Assembly (NCBI GenBank): GCA_009929095.1
Contig: SABF01000020.1
Span: 1-13,581 of the forward strand
Direction: 5' to 3'
DNA length: 13,581 bases
Origin: Erysipelotrichia bacterium
Lineage (GTDB): Bacteria; Bacillota_I; Bacilli_A; Erysipelotrichales; Erysipelotrichaceae
A program made the translations under genes and the position numbers. Position 1 is the first letter of the stretch. Each line of letters begins with the position of its first letter. Positions 7,073 to 13,581 of this stretch are shown here, piece by piece. A model generated the notes under the pieces. It had not been told where the DNA came from. It ran no database searches and saw only the letters and a program-made list of their open reading frames with translations.

Positions 7073-7615
7073 ATGGAAATTAAGAACCCATGTGCAGTAG
7101 AATCCTTCAGCGGTGTATTGCAGGGGAATCAGGTTCAGAAGTATCAGAAAACATACTCCGAATTAAAGAGCTACTACAGGAATCTTGAAGATCTTCCCGC
7201 TGATACGATCATGTATGAAGTATACAGTATGCCTTCAGAGAGCGTCAGCTCGGGCAGCCTTCTTTGGGGACTGACTGTGCTGAACCCGATTACCGTCAGC
7301 GGTGAATGCAATATGACTAAGGGACACTATCACGCAGATGAATCATGCGAGGAATATTATCTGGGACAGTCAGGGACCGGACTGCTGATGTATATGGATC
7401 ATGATGGGCATACGTGGTGTGAAAAAGTGTTTTCAGGCAGCCTTCATCATATTTCCGGACATACTGCACATCGTCTGATTAATACTGGCAGTGAACAGCT
7501 GAAAGTAATTTGCTGCTGGCCAGCCAATGCCGGTCATGATTATGAAGCGATTACAAAACATCCTTTTGGATACCGTGTATATCTGAAAAACGGAAAGGTC
7601 GAAACAGATGAGTAA
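7073..7615 (+). CDS. Cupin-type glucose-6-phosphate isomerase family protein, short form
   Basis: This is a 180-residue cupin of the same isomerase family but compact, close to the size of the archaeal enzymes. The metal motif reads KGHYH with H85 and H87, then CEEYYLGQSGTG supplying E93 or E94, then GHTAHRLINTG with H133. The N-terminal region has LTVLNPITVSGECNMTKGHYH, typical of the family strand preceding the His pair. It is clearly paralogous to, not a copy of, the first operon gene. The site AAAGGAGA (7053-7060) lies upstream of ATG 7073, which follows the regulator stop by two bases. Its TAA overlaps the next start by eight bases (ATGAGTAA). Likely cytosolic. Exact substrate is uncertain, possibly a hexose phosphate different from that of its partner. 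Confidence 0.88.
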   Translation: MEIKNPCAVESFSGVLQGNQVQKYQKTYSELKSYYRNLEDLPADTIMYEVYSMPSESVSSGSLLWGLTVLNPITVSGECNMTKGHYHADESCEEYYLGQSGTGLLMYMDHDGHTWCEKVFSGSLHHISGHTAHRLINTGSEQLKVICCWPANAGHDYEAITKHPFGYRVYLKNGKVETDE

Positions 7616-9323
7616 TTATAATTGTTTTCCGTATACTTGCCTGAAGAATACTGATGGAAGAGCTTTTCACGGAGCAGATGAGATTCTTCATCAGCTGGAG
7701 AAATTCCGTGTTCTATCAGCAGAAACCTATCCGGGGGTAAACGATGATGAAGTGCTTCCTCAGCTTTTAAAACTCAAGCCGGATCTTGTGATTAAAACAA
7801 TTGATCTGTTCAAGAGCGAAGAAGAGATTACCGAACAGATGGCATATTACCTGACAGATGACCGCGTCTTTGGGAAAATGTACTATGGTGATGCAATAGA
7901 TTTCATAGACGCAGAGAAACTGGAACAGGCTCGTGAGCAGGTAAAGAATGCCAAAGGAAAAGTATTGATTTATGGCTTTGGAGCATCCCTTGTATCAAAG
8001 GGAGACTGCCTTGCGTATTTCGATATGGCAAGATGGGAAATACAGCTGCGCTACCGCCGGGGAATGACTAACTATAAATGCTCCAACAGCGAAGAAGATA
8101 TTCTGCGCAAGTACAAACGGGCATATTTTATCGAATGGCGCATTGCAGATAAACTGAAGCAGTCCCTGCTTGAAGATATTGATTATCTTGTTGATACAAA
8201 TAAGGCAGATGATCCAAAGATGATCACTGGCGATCTTTTCCGGGAAGGACTGAAATCAACAGTCTCAGGACCATTTCGTCTGGTGCCGTACTTTGATGCA
8301 GGTGTCTGGGGCGGTCAGTGGATGAAGGAACACTGCAACCTGGATCCGAAAGAGAAGAACTATGCATGGAGCTTTGATGGAGTGCCGGAAGAGAATTCAC
8401 TGCTGTTTAAATGCAATGGATTTATGGTGGAAATCCCAGCTCAGGATGCAGTTCTATACCAGCCGAAGCAGCTGCTGGGAGAGCAGGTATTCGCCCGCTT
8501 CGGTGCCGAGTTTCCAATTCGCTTTGATTTTCTGGATACGGTCAGAGGCCAGAACCTGAGTCTGCAGGTTCATCCAACTATGGATTACATGCATCGTCAG
8601 TTCGGTATGGCATATACCCAGAATGAAAGCTACTACATTCTTGATGCAAAACCAGGGGCCTGTGTATATCTGGGTCTTAAAGAAGGAATTGATAAGGATG
8701 AGATGCTGAAAGAATTAGAAGAAGCACAGAATGGCGGTGCACCATTCAATGCGGAAAAGTATGTCAATCAGTTTCCCGCTCGAAAGCATGATCACTTTCT
8801 GATTCCGGCAGGGACGATTCACTGTTCAGGCAGCGAAGCCATGGTATTGGAGATCAGCGAGACTCCTTATATCTTTACCTTTAAACTTTGGGATTGGGGC
8901 AGACTTGGCCTGGACGGTAAGCCAAGACCAATCAACATAGAGCGAGGTTCACATGTCATTCAATGGGATCGCACTACTCAGTGGGTGAAGGACCATTTAG
9001 TCAATGCAGCTCATGAGATCAGTCACACAGATCACTGCACAGTGGAGCATACCGGTCTGCATGCGCTGGAGTTTATTGAGACAAGAAGATACTTTACGGA
9101 CGAAAGCTTTGAGATTGATACTGCCGATGTCTGCAATATGTGCAATCTGGTAGAAGGAAGCAGTGCTGTCATTACAAGCCCGGAGAATCATTTTGAACCA
9201 TTTGAAGTGCATTATGCCGAGACCTTTATTTTACCGGCAGATGCAGGTAAGTGTATCATCACTTCCCCGGATCACAGCCGAATCGGTGTGATTCGTGCAT
9301 ACGTCAGAACACCGAAAGCATAA
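7608..9323 (+). CDS. manA: Class I mannose-6-phosphate isomerase with long N-terminal extension
   Basis: This 571-residue protein is much longer than a plain class I phosphomannose isomerase (about 310-390). The C-terminal part from about 220 carries the zinc site: LQVHP with Q320 and H322, E340 in NESYYIL, and H405 in IPAGTIHCSGS, followed by FTFKLWDWGR. It should interconvert mannose 6-phosphate and fructose 6-phosphate. Residues 1-215 are an extra region including GKVLIYGFGASLVSKGD (117-133) and MARWEIQLRYR. It resembles the N-terminal part of long Firmicutes isomerases as I recall them, but has no canonical Walker A motif. The start overlaps the previous stop. It is the last gene of the operon, before a bidirectional terminator. 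Confidence 0.87.
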   Translation: MSNYNCFPYTCLKNTDGRAFHGADEILHQLEKFRVLSAETYPGVNDDEVLPQLLKLKPDLVIKTIDLFKSEEEITEQMAYYLTDDRVFGKMYYGDAIDFIDAEKLEQAREQVKNAKGKVLIYGFGASLVSKGDCLAYFDMARWEIQLRYRRGMTNYKCSNSEEDILRKYKRAYFIEWRIADKLKQSLLEDIDYLVDTNKADDPKMITGDLFREGLKSTVSGPFRLVPYFDAGVWGGQWMKEHCNLDPKEKNYAWSFDGVPEENSLLFKCNGFMVEIPAQDAVLYQPKQLLGEQVFARFGAEFPIRFDFLDTVRGQNLSLQVHPTMDYMHRQFGMAYTQNESYYILDAKPGACVYLGLKEGIDKDEMLKELEEAQNGGAPFNAEKYVNQFPARKHDHFLIPAGTIHCSGSEAMVLEISETPYIFTFKLWDWGRLGLDGKPRPINIERGSHVIQWDRTTQWVKDHLVNAAHEISHTDHCTVEHTGLHALEFIETRRYFTDESFEIDTADVCNMCNLVEGSSAVITSPENHFEPFEVHYAETFILPADAGKCIITSPDHSRIGVIRAYVRTPKA

Positions 9324-9325
9324 AG

Positions 9326-9370
9326 AAAAACTGCGTCTGAGGATCTGTGTCATCTTCATTCGCAGTTTTT
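9326..9370. terminator. Bidirectional terminator between convergent genes
   Basis: AAAAACTGCG (9326-9335) pairs perfectly with CGCAGTTTTT (9361-9370). An inner stem GAGGAT/ATCTTC (one G-T wobble) closes most of the 25-base interior. The T-run on the right serves the plus-strand isomerase operon; the A-run on the left becomes a T-run for galM on the minus strand. Confidence 0.85.
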
Positions 9371-9378
9371 TATATGAC

Positions 9379-10386
9379 TTATATCTTTTGAAGGATGTAC
9401 TGAATTTCCTGATGAGCAGTTTCATTGACTCTCAGAATCGGTTTTGGTTCAACACTCTCATAATTGATGCCGTTGGGGAAGAATTCCGGTTCAAAGCAAA
9501 CTGCGCTTCTTGCAGGGTAACTGCGGCCATTCTTGCCAATGAGTCCATCAAGATAGTTGCTTGTATATAGATGCATGCCAGGCAGATCTGATCTGGTAAT
9601 CAGTTTGACATTCTGCCCGCGGCATTCACAGAAATCTCTGAGCCCGGTTCCTGGTATTGGAAAGTGATGGTCATAGCCGCGTGCCATTATGAGCTGTTCG
9701 TCATCTGCCTCAATGTCCCTGCCAATTTTCTTAAAGGTGGTAAAGTCAAACGGAGTTCCTTTTACGGTTACAGGATGTGGAAGAGAAGTGCCTCTTTCGT
9801 TGGCGTGAGCATATGTATCTGCATAGATGATCAGATCATCTTCCAGTACTGAATCATTATCATCCAGATTAAAGTAGGAATGGTTGGTAATGCCAAGCAG
9901 TGTATCCTTGTCAGTAGTTGCTTCCGTAAGAATATCGATTCGGTCTTCCATCAGTGTGTAGGTGATTTTGATGGACAGATTTCCAGGGTATCCTTCATCA
10001 CCATCCGGAATCAGATCAGTGAAGATAACCTGATTGCCTTTTTCCTCCGCTGAGAAGACTCGTCTATCCAGTCCGACACTGCCGCCATGCAGGGAAAGAT
10101 CACCCTTATTGTCATCCACATGATACTCAATGCCATTTAGCTGGAAGCAGGCATGTTCAATACGATTGGCGCATCTGCCAATCATAGCCCCGATATGAGC
10201 ATCATGTTCCTCATAGCCAGCCACGCTGTCAAACCCTTCGGATACATCAATTCCGGTATCCTTTTGAATAAAGGATTGCAGAACAGCTCCGTAACTGATT
10301 ACTTTCATGATCAGGTGTTCGTTCTCAATGGTATAGATATCCACAGATCTGCCGTCTGAAGTCCTGCCAAACAATGCTTTAGTCAT
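9379..10386 (-). CDS. galM: Aldose 1-epimerase (mutarotase)
   Basis: This 335-residue cytosolic mutarotase interconverts alpha and beta anomers of aldoses such as galactose and glucose. Family landmarks in order are GRCANRI with N74 and R75, LHGG with H100, GITNHSYFNL with catalytic H169, GYDHHF with D239, and CFEPEFFPN with the general base E299. Length is normal. The RBS AAGGAGA lies about 13 bases upstream of the ATG, a little far. A terminator hairpin separates it from the dehydrogenase upstream, and a likely promoter overlaps that hairpin, so it may be expressed both by readthrough from the sugar-acid operon and independently. True anomeric substrate is unknown. Confidence 0.93.
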   Translation of the reverse strand: MTKALFGRTSDGRSVDIYTIENEHLIMKVISYGAVLQSFIQKDTGIDVSEGFDSVAGYEEHDAHIGAMIGRCANRIEHACFQLNGIEYHVDDNKGDLSLHGGSVGLDRRVFSAEEKGNQVIFTDLIPDGDEGYPGNLSIKITYTLMEDRIDILTEATTDKDTLLGITNHSYFNLDDNDSVLEDDLIIYADTYAHANERGTSLPHPVTVKGTPFDFTTFKKIGRDIEADDEQLIMARGYDHHFPIPGTGLRDFCECRGQNVKLITRSDLPGMHLYTSNYLDGLIGKNGRSYPARSAVCFEPEFFPNGINYESVEPKPILRVNETAHQEIQYILQKI

Positions 10387-10418
10387 ATTATGTGATATTC
10401 TCCTTTTTCTACAGTCTC

Positions 10419-10446
10419 ATTATAAAACAAACTGCCCGTCTTCCAA
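10419..10446 (-). promoter_or_regulatory. Probable galM promoter nested in the upstream terminator
   Basis: Read on the minus strand, a -35 box TTGGAA (10446-10441) and a consensus -10 box TATAAT (10424-10419) are separated by 16 bases. The -35 box occupies the top of the terminator hairpin of the preceding gene. The galM start codon lies about 33 bases downstream of the -10 box. Confidence 0.6.
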
Positions 10447-10463
10447 ACTGGAAAACGGGCGGT
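10425..10463 (-). terminator. Intrinsic terminator after the SDR dehydrogenase gene
   Basis: The arms at 10431-10444 and 10450-10463 form a 14-position stem with one C-A mismatch and one wobble around a five-base loop, including a GC-rich GCCCGT/ACGGGC block. On the minus strand it is followed by TTGTTTTA. It starts 15 bases after the dehydrogenase stop. Confidence 0.8.
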
Positions 10464-10478
10464 CATAGAAAGAGCTGA

Positions 10479-11282
10479 TTATTCCGGCTGTCGGCCAATG
10501 TATGCCAAGATACCGCCGTCTACATATAGAATATGTCCATTGACAAAATTAGAAGCATTGGAAGCGAGGAATACTGCCGGACCCTGCAGATCTTCAGGAT
10601 CTCCCCATCTGCCAGCCGGTGTTTTGGAAACAATGAACTGATCAAAAGGATGCCGGGATCCATCTGACTGCTTTTCGCGCAGCGGGGCAGTCTGCGGAGT
10701 GGCAATGTAGCCGGGACCAATGCCATTGCACTGAATATTGGCACAGCCGTATTCAGAACAGATGTTTCTTGTGAGCATTTTCAATCCGCCCTTGGCGGCT
10801 GCGTAAGCAGATACTGTTTCACGGCCAAGTTCTGACATCATTGAGCAAATGTTAATGATCTTGCCATGTCCCTTTTCAATCATTCCTGGAATGACAGCCT
10901 TGGATACGATAAAAGGTGCATTCAAATCAACATCGATGACAGCTCGAAAGTCTTCCACACGCATATCGCACATCGGAACGCGTTTGATTATTCCGGCATT
11001 ATTGACAAGGATATCAATGGTGCCGACTTCTTTCTCAATTCTATGCACCATTTCGATGACTGCGTTTTCATCAGTGACGTCGCACAGGTATCCGTGTGCT
11101 GCAATGCCAAGATCTTTATAGGCTGAAATGCCTTTCTCAACCATCTCTGGAGTGCGATCGTTGAAGCAGATGATGGCACCGGAATTTGCGAATGCAGATG
11201 CGATGCCAAATCCAATGCCATAGCTGGCGCCGGTAACGAGTGCTACTTTGCCATCAAGGCGAAAATCCTTTTGATCAAACAT
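10479..11282 (-). CDS. SDR oxidoreductase, gluconate 5-dehydrogenase / KduD type
   Basis: This 267-residue classical short-chain dehydrogenase has the cofactor motif TGASYGIG (17-24), NNAG (94-97), catalytic S147 in NICSMMSELG, and Y160/K164 in YAAAK. It closely resembles, from memory, the streptococcal protein called gluconate 5-dehydrogenase (shared IQCNGIGPGYIATPQTAPL and NFVNGHILYVDGGILAYIG). In streptococci that gene sits with kdgK and kdgA, and it can act as a KduD-like enzyme reducing 3-deoxy-hexodiulosonate to 2-keto-3-deoxygluconate. The same neighbours here favour that role over gluconate oxidation. It is third in the minus-strand operon, 26 bases after kdgK, with RBS AGGAGA. Substrate is inferred. 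Confidence 0.88.
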   Translation of the reverse strand: MFDQKDFRLDGKVALVTGASYGIGFGIASAFANSGAIICFNDRTPEMVEKGISAYKDLGIAAHGYLCDVTDENAVIEMVHRIEKEVGTIDILVNNAGIIKRVPMCDMRVEDFRAVIDVDLNAPFIVSKAVIPGMIEKGHGKIINICSMMSELGRETVSAYAAAKGGLKMLTRNICSEYGCANIQCNGIGPGYIATPQTAPLREKQSDGSRHPFDQFIVSKTPAGRWGDPEDLQGPAVFLASNASNFVNGHILYVDGGILAYIGRQPE

Positions 11283-11308
11283 AGTTTTCTTTCTCCTGTT
11301 TTCTTTCT

Positions 11309-12331
11309 TTATCTCTGTACTCTGCCATTGGCAGAACCTTCCGCAAGAGTGAGAACTTCTTTCTCACTTACAGCGTTGAAGTCTCCGGGAATAGTATGCT
11401 TAAGTGCAGATGCAGCAACGGCAAATTCCAGAGCCTGCTTCGGGTCATTCCATTTCAGCATTCCGTGAATCAGACCGGCAGCGAATGAATCGCCGCCGCC
11501 AACTCTGTCAGTAATTGGATCAATATCATAGTGCCTGGATTCATAGAACTCGTTTCCGTCATAGACAAGTGCTTTCCATCCGTTGCGGGAAGCTGTGTGA
11601 GACTCTCTTAAGGTTGAGGCAATCAGCTTGAACCGGAACATTTCTTTCATTTCTTTGAAAATAGTGTAGTATCCGTCAGCTGTGGTATTCCCTTTCTCAA
11701 TATCGGCATCCGGTTTGAAACCAAGGCATTTCTCCGCATCTTCTTCATTTGATATGCATACATCTGTATATTCCATCAGCGGCCGCATGATCATCTGTGC
11801 CTTTTCAGGTGTCCAAAGTTTTTTGCGGTAGTTCAGATCACACGAGACAATGACATTGTTTCTTCTGGCTGCCTGACAGGCAAGCTTTACTAGTTCGGCA
11901 GCCTTGTCGGAGATCGCCGGTGTGATGCCGGTCCAGTGAAACCAGTCGGCATCTTTCATAATGGCATCAAAGTCAAAGTCTTCCGGTTCAGCTTCAGCAA
12001 TAGAACTGCCGGTTCGGTCATAAATAACTTTGGAAGGCCGCATGTCGGATCCGTTTTCACAGTAGTAAATTCCGATTCGATTTCCGCCTCTTGCAATTGA
12101 ACCGGTTTCAACACCATATTTTCGCAGAGCATTGATCGCGGCCTGGCCAATCTCGTGATCTGGTAGCTTTGTAACAAAGCAGGACTCATCACCATAGTTA
12201 GAGCAGGATACTGCAACATTAGCTTCACCGCCGCCATAGATGATATCAAACTGATCAGCCTGGACAAATCGACTGACGCCTTTGGGGCTCAGTCTCAGCA
12301 TGATTTCTCCAAAAGTAACAACTCTGGGCAT
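11309..12331 (-). CDS. kdgK: 2-dehydro-3-deoxygluconokinase, PfkB family
   Basis: This is a 340-residue ribokinase/PfkB-family sugar kinase. The N-terminal substrate-binding strand is VVTFGEIMLRL (4-14), followed by GGGEANVAV (33-41). The PfkB C-terminal signature is TDRVGGGDSFAAGLIHG (274-290) with catalytic base D281 and the GGG anion hole. It should phosphorylate 2-keto-3-deoxygluconate to KDPG, and location between the KDPG aldolase and the KduD-type dehydrogenase supports this over other PfkB substrates. RBS AAGGAGA precedes the ATG; the gap from the aldolase stop is 17 bases. Length is slightly above the common 310-320, with an insertion near 205-235. Confidence 0.88.
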   Translation of the reverse strand: MPRVVTFGEIMLRLSPKGVSRFVQADQFDIIYGGGEANVAVSCSNYGDESCFVTKLPDHEIGQAAINALRKYGVETGSIARGGNRIGIYYCENGSDMRPSKVIYDRTGSSIAEAEPEDFDFDAIMKDADWFHWTGITPAISDKAAELVKLACQAARRNNVIVSCDLNYRKKLWTPEKAQMIMRPLMEYTDVCISNEEDAEKCLGFKPDADIEKGNTTADGYYTIFKEMKEMFRFKLIASTLRESHTASRNGWKALVYDGNEFYESRHYDIDPITDRVGGGDSFAAGLIHGMLKWNDPKQALEFAVAASALKHTIPGDFNAVSEKEVLTLAEGSANGRVQR

Positions 12332-12348
12332 AATTAATATTCTCCTTC

Positions 12349-13317
12349 TCAGAAGTTGACCAGATGAATGGCAAAGCCGGCAATTTCCTTTTTGAAATAT
12401 GCAAATTGCGCATCTCCGCTGACATCATAGGAAATTGTTGACTCATCAAATTCATAGCCGAGCACTCGATAGTATGCCATTGCCCGCTCAACAGAGTTGA
12501 CACCGATAGCGATGTGTCCTTTGGTGCCTTTCCAGTTGCTTTCTTTCATGATCTCTGCAAGCTCACTGCCAAAATAGCCTTTAGAAGTCTTTCTGACTTT
12601 GCCTAGCATGATGCTGGCAAACTGATTGGCAATCTCCTCTGTCTCGTTATCCGAGACATTGATGCCAACATGTTTGACCCTGAGTCCGAGCATTCTGAGA
12701 ACCGCTTCATGAGTCATATTTTCAATCTCAGAAAACTGCCGGGCGTCAATCATGTCGGGTTTGACCATCCAGGTTCCTCCGACTGCAAATATTTTTGGGC
12801 TGGCAAGATACTCATTCATATTGCTTTCGTTCACTCCGCCAGTTGGAAGAAATCTGATGTCTTTATATGGTCCGCAGAGTGCCTTGATCATTTTGATCCC
12901 GCCTAATGGTTCAGCCGGAAAAAACTTAACAATATCAATACCGAGGTCCAGAGCCTGTTCTATTTCACTTGCGCTGGCAGTTCCGGGGATCATCAGCAGA
13001 CCCTTTGACTGTACATATTTTACGATCGCGGGATTGAGCCCGGGTGAAACAATGAATTCAGCGCCAGCATCAATGGCGGAATCAACTTGTTCTCTGGTTA
13101 AAACTGTACCTGCACCAATCAGCAGATTCGGCTGAGCCTTTTTCATTTCAACCATTGCATCATGGGCGGCTGCGGTGCGGAAAGTGATTTCGGCAGCTGG
13201 AAGACCGCCATTGCACAGTGCTTTTGCAAGCGGTGCGGCATCTTCGACATGATTGATGGCTATAGCAGGAATAATGCCAATGCCATGAAGCCGTTTACTA
13301 ACATCCTGTTCAGACAT
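12349..13317 (-). CDS. kdgA: KDPG/KHG aldolase fused to a C-terminal VOC (glyoxalase-like) domain
   Basis: This is a 322-residue protein, about 110 longer than ordinary KDPG aldolases. Residues 1-212 form the class I aldolase barrel: E43 and R47 in AEITFRT, GAGTV (68-72), SPG (91-93), Schiff-base lysine K131 in VKFFPAEPLGG, and LPTGGV (157-162). It should split KDPG to pyruvate and glyceraldehyde 3-phosphate. Residues about 213-322 resemble a two-module VOC domain: VKHVGINVSDNETEE, a linker with SELAEIM, then GHIAIGVNSVERAMAYYRVLGYEF, ending in FAIHLVNF. H217, H268 and perhaps E252 or E255 and H318 could bind metal. It is the first gene of the minus operon, with AAGGGAG as RBS. The VOC role is unknown. 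Confidence 0.9.
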   Translation of the reverse strand: MSEQDVSKRLHGIGIIPAIAINHVEDAAPLAKALCNGGLPAAEITFRTAAAHDAMVEMKKAQPNLLIGAGTVLTREQVDSAIDAGAEFIVSPGLNPAIVKYVQSKGLLMIPGTASASEIEQALDLGIDIVKFFPAEPLGGIKMIKALCGPYKDIRFLPTGGVNESNMNEYLASPKIFAVGGTWMVKPDMIDARQFSEIENMTHEAVLRMLGLRVKHVGINVSDNETEEIANQFASIMLGKVRKTSKGYFGSELAEIMKESNWKGTKGHIAIGVNSVERAMAYYRVLGYEFDESTISYDVSGDAQFAYFKKEIAGFAIHLVNF

Positions 13318-13353
13318 GAGTTCTCCCTTCGGTATGTTTACCGGTTCACTTTT

Positions 13354-13382
13354 ACTTTATGCTCACCATCAAAGATTGTCAA
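13354..13382 (-). promoter_or_regulatory. Promoter of the kdgA-kdgK-SDR operon
   Basis: On the minus strand, a consensus -35 box TTGACA (13382-13377) and a -10 box TAAAGT (13359-13354) have the ideal 17-base spacer. The kdgA start codon lies 36 bases beyond the -10 box. Confidence 0.75.
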
Positions 13383-13426
13383 ATAAATTTCTGATTGCAC
13401 TAGTAAACTGCACTATAATGAATGTG

Positions 13427-13442
13427 CGGTTAAACTTAACCG
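13427..13442. promoter_or_regulatory. Inverted repeat, candidate operator for the LacI-family regulator
   Basis: CGGTTAA-AC-TTAACCG is a 16-bp sequence with perfect seven-base arms and a two-base centre. It lies six bases upstream of the regulator promoter -35 box and about 45 bases from the -35 box of the divergent operon. Its place between the two promoters suggests shared control; binding is inference. Confidence 0.6.
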
Positions 13443-13447
13443 GGCAT

Positions 13448-13476
13448 TTGACAAGCTTGAATGCAGGATGTATGTT
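13448..13476 (+). promoter_or_regulatory. Promoter of the LacI-family regulator gene
   Basis: A consensus -35 box TTGACA (13448-13453) and a -10 box TATGTT (13471-13476) have a 17-base spacer. The regulator start codon is 40 bases downstream, with GGTGGGGAAGAG as a purine-rich ribosome binding region. Confidence 0.65.
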
Positions 13477-13515
13477 TTACTTGCAAACCAGTTTAGAAAA
13501 CGGTGGGGAAGAGCA

Positions 13516-13581
13516 ATGAAAAAGAAAATTACAATCAACGATATTGCAAAACTGGCAGGAGTATCTAAAACAACAGTGTCC
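13516..13581 (+). CDS. LacI family transcriptional regulator, N-terminal fragment (partial)
   Basis: The gene runs off the right edge after 22 codons. The visible residues ITINDIAKLAGVSKTTVS are the classic LacI/GalR helix-turn-helix at the extreme N-terminus, preceded by a basic MKKK start. Such regulators repress sugar catabolic genes and usually release DNA when a sugar or sugar acid binds the C-terminal periplasmic-binding-like domain, which is outside the window. The gene is divergent from the kdgA operon and shares its 198-base intergenic region, which includes an inverted repeat, so control of that operon is likely. Streptococcal relatives of this pathway are likewise controlled by a LacI-type protein (RegR). 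Confidence 0.9.
   Translation, partial: MKKKITINDIAKLAGVSKTTVS

Noticed and set aside
13335..13351. Possible CcpA cre site around the ACCGGT sequence upstream of kdgA
   Set aside because: The TG and CA halves are not at the correct distance from the central CG; symmetry breaks by one base.
13395..13419. TTGCAC and TATAAT as an alternative plus-strand promoter for the LacI gene
   Set aside because: The spacer is only 13 bases, and the TTGACA-17-TATGTT pair downstream fits much better.

Overview
The window looks like a chromosomal segment from a low-to-moderate GC member of the Bacillota. The evidence is the gene order secY-adk-infA-rpmJ-rpsM-rpsK-rpoA-rplQ, strong AGGAGG-type ribosome binding sites, a zinc-ribbon adenylate kinase, and a carbohydrate region of GntR, LacI, PfkB and cupin-isomerase genes typical of gut Firmicutes. 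An Erysipelotrichia-like host is my best guess, by general resemblance only.

Bases 1-3540 (+) are the distal end of the spectinomycin/alpha ribosomal operon: the last 63 codons of secY, then adk, infA, rpmJ, rpsM, rpsK, rpoA and rplQ, closed by a strong intrinsic terminator. The map gene that often lies between adk and infA in this phylum is absent; a perfect 10-bp hairpin lies in that gap.

Bases 3541-4610 hold no credible intact gene. I see only stop-riddled reading-frame fragments, one well-formed start site that stops after six codons, and several hairpins. Next is a single-gene unit (4611-5470) with its own promoter and terminator, encoding a Cof-type HAD phosphatase.

Bases 5505-9370 (+) form a tight operon: a cupin-type glucose-6-phosphate isomerase homologue, a GntR/HutC regulator, a second and shorter cupin isomerase, and a long class I mannose-6-phosphate isomerase with an extra N-terminal region. 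The genes overlap or nearly touch. A perfect 16-bp palindrome with a GT-TATA-AC core covers the promoter -10 box and is the likely operator of the GntR protein.

A bidirectional terminator separates this operon from genes on the minus strand. In transcription order these are a KDPG aldolase fused to a C-terminal VOC-like domain, a 2-keto-3-deoxygluconate kinase, and an SDR dehydrogenase of the gluconate 5-dehydrogenase/KduD type. After that come a terminator and aldose 1-epimerase, which seems to have its own promoter inside that terminator. The aldolase, kinase and dehydrogenase make a coherent route from a keto-deoxy sugar acid (uronate or glycan derived) through KDG and KDPG to pyruvate and glyceraldehyde 3-phosphate. 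A divergent LacI-family regulator begins at the right edge, and the shared intergenic region carries face-to-face promoters and a 16-bp inverted repeat.

I found no CRISPR array, insertion sequence, tRNA or rRNA. The most unusual items are the aldolase-VOC fusion, the three-isomerase operon lacking any kinase or transporter, and the promoter nested in a terminator upstream of galM.
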